DNA of 64,000 nt, taken from Ichthyophis bannanicus (taxonomy: Eukaryota > Chordata > Amphibia > Gymnophiona > Ichthyophiidae). The position numbers were made by a program, and so were the translations under genes. The DNA is taken from assembly GCA_033557465.1 (NCBI GenBank), contig CM066043.1:80506662-80570661 (forward strand), given 5' to 3'. Shown in pieces: positions 30,870 to 42,180 of the stretch (position 1 is the first letter of the stretch; each line of letters begins with the position of its first letter). The notes below the pieces were generated by a model. It had not been told where the DNA came from and ran no database searches. It was given only the letters and a program-made list of their open reading frames with translations.

Positions 30870-32645
30870 AGGGAAGTCTTGCCTCACTGAGCTGTTAGGG
30901 GTTTTTTGAGTGTTAATAAACATGCGAATAAAGATGAGCCAGTTAATACACTGTGCCTGGATTTTCAGGAGGTGTTTAGCAAACGGCTCTCGAAAGGATG
31001 GACGAAATTAAAAAGTAATTGAATAGGAGGCAATGACCTATTGTGGACTGGGAACCAAGTAAAAGATAGAAAACAGAGTACAGCTAAATGGAGTGCCCAG
31101 GAATCTGAAACAAGTGCTTTTTAATAAATGTATAAATGATCTGGAAAAGAGGAAGACAAGTGAGGCGATTACATTTACAGATGACACAAAATTATTCAAA
31201 GTTGTTAAACCATGAGCGGATTGTGAGGAGTTGCAGTAGGACTAAATGGTAGATATTAAATTATGGGGTCAAGTATTAAGTGTTCCATTTGGAGAAAAAT
31301 CTTAACTGTAGATACATGATGCTGGCTTCCATACTGGGAGTTTAAAACCTCAGCACAGTGTGACTGGTGGTGGTCAAAGAAGCAAACAAAATTAGCAATT
31401 ATTCATAAAGGAGTGAGGAAAAAAAATCAAGATTATTATAATGCCTCTATATCAATCCATGGTGTGAAGACAACTTCAGTACCTTGTGCAGTTCTGGATG
31501 TACCATTTCAAAAGATAGAGGAACTAGAAAGGTACAGAAAAGGATGACAAATAATAGGGCTGGGACAATTCCCTTAGAAAAAAGGCTTATCAAAGTTAGG
31601 GTCATTCAGCTAGGTGAAGAGACAGCACAGGGGATATTTATTTTATTTATTTGTGCTTATTTACCGCTTTTCAGGAATCAAAGTGGTTTACAAAGAACTC
31701 AAAAATTAGAGGTTTACATCGAACAAAGTTTGATATAGTGCATTTAACAGTATTAACAAAATTAACAATTTAACATATTAACAAATTTAACACTTTATAC
31801 AGGGAACATTGATAAAAAGGAATGATGAGGGCTGAAGGAAATAATGTCAGATATAACTATATTCAAGGAATGAAGTATGATGATATCCAAGGAGTGAAAT
31901 ATGAACTTTTGATGAAATATGAACTTTTGATTACAATGAGATTAATAAATATTGTGGATTGTGACTAAAAATTTTGGCGCGGGGTTGGATTTGTTTGGTA
32001 TTACAGCTAGCCTTTAATAAAGTTTTTTTATTAAGTAATTATCTCCCCAAAATGTTCCCTGAACAAATATGTTTTTAGTAGTTTGCAGAAAGTGTTTGGG
32101 TCCTTAGAGTCTTTTAAGTCTTCAGGCAGTGAATTCCACAGGATTGGTGCGTAGAGAGCGAAGGCTCTCTTTGTTGTGGAGGACTTGCATGTCCTGTACT
32201 CATTGGATATGATAGAAGTCTATTAAATCATGAATGGGGTAAATAAAAAATGTTTGTTTATGTAATGAAATAGCTTTGCAAAAGTATTAAGATGAAGAAA
32301 CGCTCTGTGAAATTCATAGGAAACACATTTAAAGCAAATTTGAAATTTTTTTTTCCCACTCAATGTACAATTAAACTGTGGAATTTGTTGCCAGAAGGTA
32401 TGATCATGGCAGTTAGCATTGTTAGGTTTGAAAATGATTTAGACAAGCTCCCGGAGGAAAAATTCACAAACCACACTTAGCCATGTAGGCTTAGAAAAGC
32501 CACTGCTTACGTCTGGGTATGAACAATAGGGAATCAAACTACTCCATGGCGTCCTGCTGGGCACTTGTGACCTGGATAGGCCACTCCTGGAGATAGAACA
32601 GGGCTCAATCAAGCCTGCCATCCTAACTCATATGACATCCTATGA
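30870..32645 (+). mobile_element. decayed CR1 LINE split by an antisense L2-like insert
   Basis: Recognisable CR1 RT phrases appear in order as nucleotides: TGCCTGGATTTTCAGGAGGT (motif A region, 30955), ATTTACAGATGACACAAAATT (motif C FTDDTKL, about 31170), then CCTCTATATCAATCCATGGTG (31443), and after the insert GGATATGATAGAAG (32205) and AATTTGTTGCCAGAAGG (32382). Many stops and deletions show that this copy is much older than the 7.3-kb CR1. The duplicated GGATAT at 31632 and 32205 brackets the insert. Confidence 0.75.
31638..32204 (-). mobile_element. L2-like LINE 3' end inserted in CR1, antisense
   Basis: In sense the insert ends with an L2-type tail (AAGCGGTAAATAAGCACAAA, then TAAATAAAATAAAT) and begins with the C-terminal phrase for C-G-I-H-C-L-type text around 32110-32140. 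It is flanked by a 6-bp duplication GGATAT (31632-31637 and 32205-32210), and the CR1 reads through when it is removed. It is younger than the host CR1. Confidence 0.7.
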
Positions 32646-33889
32646 GACAGGCAAGCAACAGAGCTGTGTTTAAGTATGACATCAGCGATCCACAAATAGC
32701 TTTACGGTTTAAACTGTAACCAGACAGAACAGACCATCTATTCTGCACATTCAACTATGCGTAAATGAGTTTACAATCCTGAGAAAATGGGCAACACCCA
32801 ACATCTATTTTCCTTCAAGGTCCATTATGGTATTGGCAAACCCATCTGAAGGTGGCACTTCTGACGCTGGTTTAAAACAAACACTCTTTCTTCATTTGAT
32901 TTTTAAAACTTCCTTCAGGAGATTTAAATAGCTATGAGTTCTAGGATTTGGTATGCAGCTGGGTAAAAAGGTTTAAGGGAAAAACACGTCCAAATAGTGT
33001 TAACCAGGCCTGTGGGTATTAATACTAAAAATGTAAACAAAAAGTAACAGCTTCTCTTCCAGTGCTGCTGTGGGAGACTGGAGTAGTTGGGTAGAATCCC
33101 AGTGAAATCCACAGCTGCTAACACTCCAATCGGTAAATATATAAAAATATACATGGATGTAAATTTTACTTCATTCCCTCTCTGCTAGCAGGTGGGCACC
33201 TCTCTATGTGCCCTTCTGCTCATGTTCACAAACAAAAAGGAGGAGAAAGTGTACATGTTCTTCCTGTTCCCCATGGTCATTTTAGAAACCTCAGATGCCA
33301 TGCACACAAATCAAATGTGGATTTACAGATGTGTGTAGCGATTTTAGAAAAAGGCACTACTTATGTGTTTTGTACAGCAACACAAAGTTTCATGTGAACG
33401 AAAAAGGAGGCATGATCTGGGAGTCCTTCAAAATATACATGTATTCCATACTTAAAACTGATATTTAAAACAAAACAAAAAAAAAACACCCACAAAAAAC
33501 CACCACAAGAAAACAAAAAGTTATAAAATCTAACCTATCAGGACTCGACAAATCCTGGGGACCATGTCACCATAGCAAGTAGAAATTGTGCCCTGGTGCC
33601 TGAGATTATTGCCTCATCCCTCAGCCATCATGCAATGACTCTCACCATTACTGCAGCAGCGTTGCATTCCTCCACCGCAATTGACTCTAACAATGTAGCA
33701 TGAACAAAATGGTGGAGGAAGTTTACTGATCTCAGTTTGAAGTCTTATGAGACATAAAACAGCGCGATCAGCCCGAAGTTCTTTCACTGCGTGGTTCAAG
33801 CTACATGCAGAGAGCTGACTGCAGTGGAGGTGTGCAGCAACGCTGCAGGAGTTGAAAGGGAGAATGTGCAAAGGCGAGTTGGTGCCCAT
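32646..33889. other. unassigned segment
   Basis: About 1.24 kb without recognised coding sequence. A-rich sequence (AAAACAAAAC type) at 33466-33520 is low-complexity. The last 250 bp become less A/T-rich, leading into the candidate exon at 33.9 kb. Confidence 0.35.
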
Positions 33890-33929
33890 TACCGAATCCT
33901 CCCTTAATTGGGCTTACTAGATCCTTCAC

Positions 33930-34013
33930 TTCCTATTCCGCTGTGGCTTTTCTCACTTCTCGACTTCAGCCGGTCTGACCTTTCGGCACAGCTACGTTTG
34001 CCAGGTAAGCTCT
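33930..34013 (+). other. candidate noncoding first exon with splice donor
   Basis: The stretch has an ETS-like CACTTCCTATTCCG box, a pyrimidine run TTTTCTCACTTCTC that could serve as a TOP-like start, and a strong donor TTTGCCAG|GTAAGCTC at 34012-34016. CTTCCGGTGGCGG follows. This combination is common in housekeeping first exons. There is no ATG and no downstream coding exon is recognised, so the call is weak. Confidence 0.2.
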
Positions 34014-34115
34014 GCATCTTCCGGTGGCGGAATTCACTTCTCCTTCTGCTTACTTGTTTCTGGCTGCCCCTGGTGTTTAGCTCTTCTCCGCTTAGTGTTG
34101 CTATGGTGTTCCAGC

Positions 34116-34372
34116 CTCTTGAGTGGAGAAGCAGCCTAGTGGTTAGAGCACTGGCTTAGTAACCAAGAGATCGGGGTTCAATTCCCACTAGCACCCCTTG
34201 TGTCCTTGTGCAAGTCATTTAACCCTCCAATGACTAGGAAGGAAGGCCTGGCAATCTTCTTCCAGTCACACTGCCAAGAAAACCCAGGAGCTGCTGGGTT
34301 GCTAGGAGTCGGCACCGACTCAAAGGTACACATTGCATCGCATTGCATTTACCAGCCTCTTGATGCAACTGT
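34116..34372 (+). repeat. tRNA-derived SINE, family III, with RTE-like tail
   Basis: The head reads AGCAGCCTAGTGGTTAGAGC (A box) and GGGGTTCAATTCCCACTAGC (B box). The 3' half reads GGAAGGCCTGGCAATCTTCT, then GTCGGCACCGACTCAAAGGT and a GCATTGCATT tail. The same phrases occur at the two ends of the RTE LINE at 45.6-50.2 kb (GAAAGGCCTGGCAATCTACT at about 45750; GTCGACCCCGACTCAACGGC at about 50203). A tRNA head joined to an RTE tail is a known SINE design in other vertebrates. Confidence 0.8.
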
Positions 34373-34610
34373 GCTGTAATGGCTTCCTGCTGCCTTCCTT
34401 TGGTTTATAGTACTTATGGTCAAGAGCTCCTAACAACTACTGCCACAATCTACACTTGCCCTGCCTAAATAGTCTCTCTTGGTGCCCGCTGCTGATTTCC
34501 CTGACTACCTGAAGGAAGACTTATTTCCCTCCTGCGGGAATTCAAATCCCATTTCTGATTTCCTATTGGCACCCCAGCCCAGGTCTCGTCAGGCTTGGGG
34601 GAGGGGGACC

Positions 34611-34637
34611 AATGAGAGAGAGAGAGAGAGAGAGAGA
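34611..34637 (+). repeat. (GA)n microsatellite
   Basis: An uninterrupted run of GA dinucleotides inside GA-rich sequence that continues to about 34710. Confidence 0.9.
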
Positions 34638-34869
34638 AAAACACACTGAGTGATGGCTGGGTGGGCAGGAGCTGAGAGAGAGCGAGCAAGAGAGCAGGGT
34701 GCGAGGGATAAGCAAGATTATTTTTTAAGCTTCACGTATTACCAGGCCATGTGATATGTGAAGCAAAAAAGGAAGTTGCATCAGGCACAGCCGACAACAT
34801 ACTCATTGAGGTTGGTGGGAGGAGGGGCGGTGAAGGGTCACTACCTTCAGTTGGCACTGTGTAATGGCA

Positions 34870-34940
34870 CATTAAGGGCCTGATTTATTAAGCACTCTTT
34901 TCCCCATTAAAATTGGAAAAACAGTAAATAAGGCCCTTAC
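34870..34940. mobile_element. very short MITE-like palindrome
   Basis: AAGGGCCTGATTTATTAAGC at the left and its near complement TAAATAAGGCCCTTA at the right enclose only about 30 bp, with TA on both sides. It may be a deletion derivative of a TA-inserting element or a random palindrome. Confidence 0.35.
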
Positions 34941-35274
34941 AAAGGAGGTTTGATACATCTTTGGGGGGGGGGGGGGAGGGGGGTAGCATCGTGAAAGAGG
35001 TCTCAGCGGCCAGCTCTTAAATGTTTAAGCTGACTCCTTGATTCCAAAAACATTTGTCAAGGCCTGACTATATCACAAAATAAGACATATGGTACTCAAG
35101 AGTACCAACACAACAATATAAAACACAACATTCCCCAAGGCAACATAATTCAACAATATGCCTGTTGAAACAACTAAGTAAAGCATGGCTTGCAAAATAG
35201 TAGATAGTCACAACGCTTCATAACCGGAGATCAGAGGCATAACAAGAAAAGATCCTCTTTACTGACAGCAATTA
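34941..35274. other. unassigned segment with a G-run
   Basis: An interrupted run of about 20 G at 34961-34983 and noncoding sequence. Nothing else is recognised. Confidence 0.3.
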
Positions 35275-37466
35275 TGGAGAAATTAGACCTTACCTGCTAA
35301 TTGTCTTTCCTTGAGTTCCCGCCAGGCTAGTCCAGTTACAAATGGGTTGTCAGCCTCCTCCAGCAGCTGAGCATTGAGCATGACAGTCTTGATGCATCAG
35401 TATAGCTCCCGACTCCAGTCTCTTCCTGACAAAGCAGATAGCAATATTAACATCCCAACAAAAAGCTCCTAACCAACCCCCCCCTCCCTTCCCCCGAGAG
35501 CATCTGTTCTGATGAGAAGGAATAGGAGAAGGTATGGAGAGCACTTGCCCTTCTTAACTCTCATAATCAATGATGTACCACATGGGCACCATTTACAGCA
35601 TATACATAGTAAGGACAGGGCAGGTGAGCAGAGCCAATTTGCTCAGCTGACCCTCGCACTAGGGACGCGCCCCTCCTGCAGAACTAAGTGTCTTCACATG
35701 AGCCCTTACTGAGAACTGAACACTATACATGGGCCGAACGCGGGCGAGTCCTGGACTGGAAGGAACTCAAGGAAAGACAATTAGCAGTTAATATCTCCTT
35801 CCTTATCATCCCCCCAGGCCAGTCCAGTTACAAATGGGACACACCAGAGCAGTATTCAAACATAGGAGGGACCCACGAGTCCAAATTGAAGCACCGAGAC
35901 CCCAACTACTGTGTTCCCAGCTGCCTGTACATCTAGCAGATAGTACTTTGCAAAGTATGGAGCAATGACCTGGTTGCCACCCTGCAAATGTCCTCGGGGG
36001 GGGGGGGGACCAGGCAGTGCTTTGCCCAAAAGGTCGCCTGGGCTCGGGTCAAATGGGCTCCGAGGCCCGATGGCGGAATCTTTTCTTGTGTTTTGTATGC
36101 TGTGCAGATGGCCTACTTTACCCATTGGGCAATGGAGGCCACCTCCCCTTTACGAGGGCCTCCAAATAGGACAAACAACTGGCCTGATTTACGAAAGGAC
36201 TCCGTCCCCTTGAGGTTTCTTCAACAAATGACACAGATCCAAGCCAGTGCGGCTGAAGACCTCTCTCCGAGTTTCCGAGGGTCGGAAAGACCGGCAGGGA
36301 AATGGCTTAATTAAAATGAAACCTAGACACCACCTAAGGCAGAAAGGATGACACAGGCCACAATACCACCTTTTCTTCAGAAAACTGCAGAAAAGGTTCT
36401 CTACACGAGAAGGCCTGCAAATCGGAGATGTGCCAAGTGGAACAGAGGGCCACCAACAACATTGTTTTCAGCTGACCCTTTACCCCATACAGGTAGCAGA
36501 AGCTGGTGTTTATTCTTAGATTTGGTCTTCTGACCTGGCATAGGCGTATCCTCCGGAAGATTAGAGGAGGAAGCCAACACAGTAGGAGTCAATTCAGGAG
36601 GGGGAGGGTGCCACCCAATGGCAGGATGAGCCGAGGGGGACTCACAGACCCCACAGCAAAAACCGGAGATTGTAGAACCAGTACTTAGGCTGTCTTTAAA
36701 GTGCCCCCTCTAGCCTGTGGTTGGCCTGACAGGGAGAGAGAGAAGGAGGAGTTGGACATTAGAGAAGGCCCCACAGAGGCAGCAGAGCACCAAGCAAGGC
36801 CTATCTCAGTGCAGTGAGGGAAGCAGTTCCTGCTGGTTTGAGAGCTGCTCTTGCTGTTTGTAGCTTCAGCTTTTTTTTTTTTAAAGGAAGAACCAACGGT
36901 CCAACTGACATTGAGAAGGATGGCTCAGATCAATGAGCAGTCCCGTGGTCGCGCTGTAAGGCAAAATAACCGTGCTTTTTTTTTTTTTTTAATTTCAGTT
37001 TTGGGGGATGAAGAGCAACGGCTAAAAGTGAAAGAAAAAAAGGCGAAAGAAGGAAGCAGGTAGAAAACACGAAAAATGCAGGCAAAAATATGGAGAGAAG
37101 GGGAGACCTGCGCAGGCTGCACGCAGCCAGTTAAAAATCTGATTCTCCGGGCCTAGGCAGACAAGCAGGCAAGTAGGATGCAGGCATGCATGCTCAGTGA
37201 GGTAATTAAACCTCTCTGAGCTCTTGGAGATCCGGCACAAGGCTCAGTCCGGGGACTTTACCTTTGAGTGGGCCTGTATCCCCCTGCTTGTCTCCGGAGA
37301 AAGACCTATCTGCAATGCTGCACCAGTCTAAACACTTTTCCACCTACTGGAGGCAAACAAATTCTGGCTTCTCTGTGCTGCACCAGAGGATATACAAAAT
37401 GACGACATCATTGAAAGGGAGCATAACCCAGACGTCTGGACTGGTCAAGCAGGATAAGGAAAATAA
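35275..37466 (-). mobile_element. DIRS-3: internally deleted DIRS-type element
   Basis: A left end (35280-35345, CTGCTAATTGTCTTTCCTTG and TAGTCCAGTTACAAATGGG) is complementary to an internal region at 35758-35840. A right end near 37428-37466 (GTCTGGACTGGTCAAGCAGG) resembles the inverse of the right half of that region. Only recombinase fragments remain (35856-36600), followed by about 800 bp of gag-side sequence, so RT and RNase H are deleted. The ends resemble those of DIRS-1 in architecture but not closely in sequence, so this is another subfamily. Confidence 0.65.
35856..36600 (-). pseudogene. DIRS-3 tyrosine recombinase remnant
   Basis: Minus-strand frames include KVGHLHSIQNTRKDSAIGPR and YYLLDVQAAGNTVVGVSVLQ, matching the recombinase C-terminus of DIRS-1 (HYRLDVQAAGDACFRSVVLR). 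The nucleophile position reads YYLLD. A G-run at 35997-36008 shifts the frame near the His-x2-Arg box. Clearly inactive. Confidence 0.6.
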
Positions 37467-37929
37467 TGTAAATTTTAAACAGAACCTACTGACTCACAGG
37501 TAGTCCAATGGACAGATTTCAAGATGTGAAAAGTTTTCTCCCTTGACTTCTCTAGTCAACACTGGCTGCTGCATTTGCTGCCAGTTGAAGCTTGTGGACT
37601 ATGTGAACAGGCAAGTCAGCATCCAAAGCATTGCACTAATGTAGGTATGATGTTACTAATGAATACACAAAGATCATAATGGCAGTCTAGTCAGTCCGAG
37701 TTATTTTCTGTTGCAATGCCATATACTCTAGGAAATCTCTAGCTTTCCCCAAGAACCCTCCCTGATTAGCTCAGGCTTTCTAAATTTCTGTTAGTGTTTT
37801 TGCCTCCATAACCTCCACTCAGAGGCTCTTCCATGTCATCTTTGCATTTGGAATGCAACAGCAGAGGTTTATATGCAAGCCTCAAAAACTTCTGTTAAAA
37901 AACCCCCCAGGGGATATGTCTCGGACAAT
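37467..37929. other. unassigned segment, possibly CR1-derived
   Basis: The stretch 37790-37860 (TTTTTGCCTCCATAACCTCC, AGAGGCTCTTCCATG) has the look of an antisense CR1-like C-terminal/UTR fragment, but no protein phrase is readable. Confidence 0.25.
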
Positions 37930-38620
37930 ATTTGATGTTGACATGCAGACTTGGCTAAACAGGTGAAAAGATGACGGCAAAAGCCAGAAGGATGCTTGGG
38001 TACATAGGAAGAGGAATGGCCAGCAGGAAGAAGGGGGTGATGGTGCCTCTGTATAAATCTTTAGTGAGACCTCATTTGGAGTATTGTGTGCAATTCTGGA
38101 GACAACACCTTCAAAAGGATATAAACAGGATGGAGTCGATGCAGAGGGTGATTACCAAAATGGTCAGTGGGCTTTGTCATAAGGCATATGGAGACAAGAG
38201 TTAAAGATCTTAATATGTATACTTTGGAGACAAGACAGGAGAGAAGGAGATATGATAGAGCCGTTTAAAAGCCTCCATGGCATAAATGCTCAGGAAGAGA
38301 GCCTCTTTCAATTGAAAGAAAACTCTGCAATGAGGGGGCATAGGATAAAAGTAATATGCAGAAATATTTCTTTACAGAAAGAGTGACAGATGCGTAGAAT
38401 AGTCTTCCTGTGGAGGTGGTAAAGACCACGACAGTATCTGAATTCATGAAAGCATGGGACCAACACAGAAGATCTTTAAAGGGAAAAAAGGTAACATGGG
38501 TAGTTGGTATGGAAGGGCAGACTGGATAGTCGATAGAGCCTTTTTCTGCAGTCATGTTTCTAAAGAGCAAATTTGCTGGGAAAATAATACCCAAATTCCC
38601 CATTACACTTTCACCTTCTC
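37930..38620 (+). mobile_element. CR1-like LINE 3' fragment, second subfamily
   Basis: Plus-strand translation gives ARRMLGYIGRGMASRKKGVM, PLYKSLVRPHLEYCVQFWRQ and NRMESMQRVITKMVSGLCHK, the CR1 C-terminal region, and then a 3' UTR with GGGCAGACTGGATAGTCGAT and CTGCAGTCATGTTTCT. The same subfamily recurs at 58.5-59.4 kb. It differs in sequence and tail from the 7.3-kb CR1. Confidence 0.8.
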
Positions 38621-38699
38621 TTACGTTGCCGAGTCAGATTAATTCTTACATTACCAAAATTTTAAATTATGTAATATTACTACATCCAGGAAGTTTATG

Positions 38700-40935
38700 A
38701 ATGAGAAAACATTTTAATCAAATGCACTGCTCCCCACTGTATTTCTTCTACGTACTTTGAAATTTATTGAATTGCTGCTCGAACGCAATTATTTTTGCTT
38801 TGATGGGCATTTCGATCTTCAAATCCATGGCACTGCCATGGGGGCATCTCTATCCTTAGTAATGCTTTATGTTGCAGAGTTAGAAGAAAAATCTATCGTA
38901 CTCTTCGCATTGGTTCAATCAGATCATCTTATTTGGACTGCGTCCGGGGAAGAACTAAAACAATTTATAAACTGGCCTAATTTGCTGAATATGTGTTTAA
39001 GATTTATCAGGACTTGTCATGATCTTCAGATGGAAAATCAAAATATCACGAAAATTCAAACAAGATGGCAAATTGTTTCCTAAAGAAGGATATAATCGGA
39101 CTGAAAGAAAGAGTTATTAAAGATTTCAGAGCCATCCTCCGTGACATTTAAGGCAAACTGCCTTTTAGCCTCTTTGTTTTGTTTTTTTTGTTTGTTTTTT
39201 TTAAGATGAAGGCAGATTTGTTCTTCATTGGAGAACTTGAAAAGCAAAGCCACTGAATTATCCTCCTGGATTGTGCAAATGGGTTACCCTTTATCTATTG
39301 TTAAAAACAAAACAAAAAAAAACAAACATACATCTGTAAAACATTTACAGGTCTATTAAAAACTAATCTTTACATCTTAAGTACAGACTCTAGACAACTC
39401 CGAGAAAAATAATCTTTGATGTATTAAATTTTCCACAGACTTGTTATCTGCAGAGATCCTACTCAGGAAATATTATAAAGAGATTTTGAATATTTCAACT
39501 GCAGATACTCTTGTTTCTAATGATTATACTCCTATTAAAGTTAAGCAGAAGGCCTCTAATGAGGAAGGTTACGATTGCTTGGTGCAGACAAAAATTGAAT
39601 TTGACCACTTTCTTAGAAAGTTCTCAGGATAATATTGTAGATAGAGGTACCTTCATTGTAACTTTTTCTTACGAGATTGAAGAAATGATAATTTTGAAGG
39701 CATATTTTAAAAAGAAAGCTGTTCTTTTGTGCAAGGCATCTGTTCCGAGATGTCCCAGATATGTCATGATCTATGCAGATATTTAGCAAGGCCTCTTTGG
39801 AGTTAAAGCCTCAAGCGTTGACTCTTGGGGTCACATTCTGTTTAAATGTTGTACACGTATGCTTTTTCATCAAAAATCAGACATACATTTTCTTTGAGCC
39901 TCTAATACTGGAACAGTTTCTTTCAGGGAGGAAGAATTATTTATATTTATATTATATATATATTTTTTTTTAATAAGTTTCTAATCCCTGGGTATCATAA
40001 ATAGGGATGTAGGCTAATTGGCTGCTTTGGATAGCAGATTGATCATAACCTTGGTTTTCCCTAAATAATGATTTGCATTAGTTCTTTCCCCTTGACATGG
40101 GCTATATGGAAAGTTATATGCTTTCTTGAAATTTTAAATTTTGAATTTCTGTGATTTATTTTCCAATTTCTTTTGTGAAACGCTTAAATTCACAATAAAT
40201 TCCGATTTAAAAAAACCACCACCACAAAACCATACATCTGGGTAATATATGCTTCTGAATTTTTGCCAAAGTTAGACTTGTTTGATAGCCTCTTCATGAA
40301 TAGCCGCTAGTGTACAACAGCATTGGCATATTTCATCTTTACATGCGGTATTTATACAAATGCCATTAATTGCATACATGCATGGCTGAAACACTAGAGA
40401 TTTCATTACCCATTCAGCGATAAATGAGGACAAAATGATGCTGCCTAACTCAATCCGAGGACACCTTGCATGTGGTCAATGTGCAATTTGTAATCAAACG
40501 TTAGAAGGGGAAAGTTGGCAGCACCCCTGCACTGGTCAAACAGTATGAGCTAAATTTTGGATATCCTAAAATTCTAATTTTGTAACTTATATTTTGATTT
40601 GTCTGTGTCAATTGGTGTATGTGGGGGGAGGACTAAACACTCCATTTGTTTGAGGTTCAAATGAAAATTGTAGCTAGTTAATTACACAAACTCTCTGTCC
40701 CTGAAAGCTGATTTCGGTTTCAGTGATAGTCGGTATTGGAGCTAAAATGTGTTCTTGTATTAATTAGTTTAGTTGTCCAGCTGAATGTAATTTACCCAGT
40801 ATCATTAATTATCTTTAAATTTACTTTTTTTTCTCTCACTCTTCTTGTGGTGCTCTTGGGAATACACAGACATACCCATATCACAATGATACACCTATTT
40901 TTAAAATTGTATTTGTTGCTATATTGTCCTCCTCC
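38700..40935 (+). mobile_element. Penelope-like element 2, decayed
   Basis: In order on the plus strand: RT palm text LLLERNYFCFDGHFDLQIHG with GTAMGASLS (38760-38860), RT thumb text FIVTFSYEIEEMI (39650), the Cys cluster GHLACGQCAICNQTLEGESW (about 40455-40515), and the start of the GIY-YIG module as NFVTYILICLCQLVYVG (about 40575-40625), then HTQTYPYHNDTPIFK (about 40865-40910). This is the Penelope layout, with multiple stops and A/T-rich insertions. The catalytic YxDD of RT is not readable. Confidence 0.65.
38757..39083 (+). pseudogene. Penelope RT fragment
   Basis: The 108-codon frame holds FDLQIHGTAMGASLSLVMLY, the Q-x-x-G-T-A-M-G block specific to Penelope RTs, and EEKSIVLFAL, followed by WTASGEELKQFINWPNLL (the counterpart of I-W-x-G-x2-L-x2-F). 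The segment that should carry YxDD between them (LVQSDHLIW) has lost the pair. The copy is inactive. Confidence 0.65.
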
Positions 40936-41282
40936 TTCTGCTTTCAAGTGTTCTTAATTATGTATTTGTGGAAATATAATAGGAAAAAACACACTTATAA
41001 ACTCATCCTTCCCAACTAGCACTTGCAACAAAGCAAGGCTCAAACATAAGTATAATGATATACAATAAAAACAAAATCAAAATGAGTTAGAGTGATTTTT
41101 GCATCACTGTATTTTCTCCCAAATGACTACCATAACTAATGTAGAAGACGATACCTATATGGTTACTTATACAATTATTGATTTAGAATTTCCACAGCCC
41201 TCATGAACTGGGAAAATGATAGAGACACCTTACATCAAAGGATGGCACCCAAGTGTTAGTCTCAAGATCAGACACAAATGGC
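40936..41282. other. unassigned A/T-rich segment
   Basis: Nothing recognised. Confidence 0.3.
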
Positions 41283-41512
41283 TGGATTTACTAGTCTAAT
41301 GGCGGGCCGAAAATCAGGAAAGCCAGGTTTAAATCCCACTGCTGCTTCTTGAGATCTTGGGCAAGTCACTTTAACCCTCCATTGCCTCAAGCGCAACGTC
41401 AGATTTGCAAGCTCTCTGTGGACAGTAAAATATCTACTGTACATACCTGAATGTAACTCACCTTGAGCTTCAGAGAACAGGTATGAGCTAAATCCCAGTT
41501 CCCTTCCCTCAC
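41283..41512 (+). repeat. tRNA-derived SINE, family II, sense
   Basis: The head is degenerate (CAGGTTTAAATCCCACTGC is B-box-like). The core CTTGGGCAAGTCACTTTAAC and tail CTGAATGTAACTCACCTTGA, then GAGCTAAATCC, match the antisense copy at 2414-2612. Confidence 0.65.
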
Positions 41513-42180
41513 ATTAGCACATGCCTAATCCACCCCAGGTCCCATTTTATGCAGTGAAACCTATTTACTGCAATAACAAACTTTAATAAATCTACCCCTA
41601 AATTAAAGAACAATAAATTCACAGCTGAGCCACGGAGAGACCAGGGTTAAGTAACTTACCTATGCACTTAAATAAAACAGAGATCTCTCTTAATCCATCT
41701 ATATAGGTGTATATACAGACAGACACACAAAAAAGGGAGCTCAACACAAACAAACAAGAAAATTACCCAATCTATTTCAATTTTGTTATTGTTTTTCTCT
41801 TTAGACGCATAATTATATAAACAGCTCCAAATATCTAGTTAGGCCTCAGCAGGCAGCTTTTTTTCCCCCTACATCTATTTTTCGAATAAATGATTTCACC
41901 AAATGCAAATCTGCTTATAGCCAAAAAGAAAACGTTTTCAAAAATCACCTCACATTGCTCGTCACAACTGTGAGGAAATGGGAAGGAACCCACGTCGCTT
42001 ACCCAGTCCAACGCCAAACTTTCTCACCTTTAGTGACACATTAGAGGAGGGTTTTATGCTGGACGTAACATCGTAAAGCGTCCTTATTAAGAAAGAACCA
42101 AACCCCCCCCCCCCCCCCCACAAAATTTCAGGAAACGAAATGGGGAACGAAAATCGCTTCCCTTTTCCGAAAGCCCACAG
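41513..42180. other. unassigned segment, likely first intron of the minus-strand gene
   Basis: If the candidate exon at 42243-42275 is real, this would be intron. A C-run of about 18 lies at 42102-42119. The element-like CTTTAATAAATCTACCCCTA at 41581 resembles MITE ends seen elsewhere. Confidence 0.3.

Noticed and set aside
34961..34983. Long G or C homopolymers here and at 30047, 35997, 42102 and 43880
   Set aside because: They are simple sequence and prone to length error. I take them as low-complexity, not as regulatory elements.
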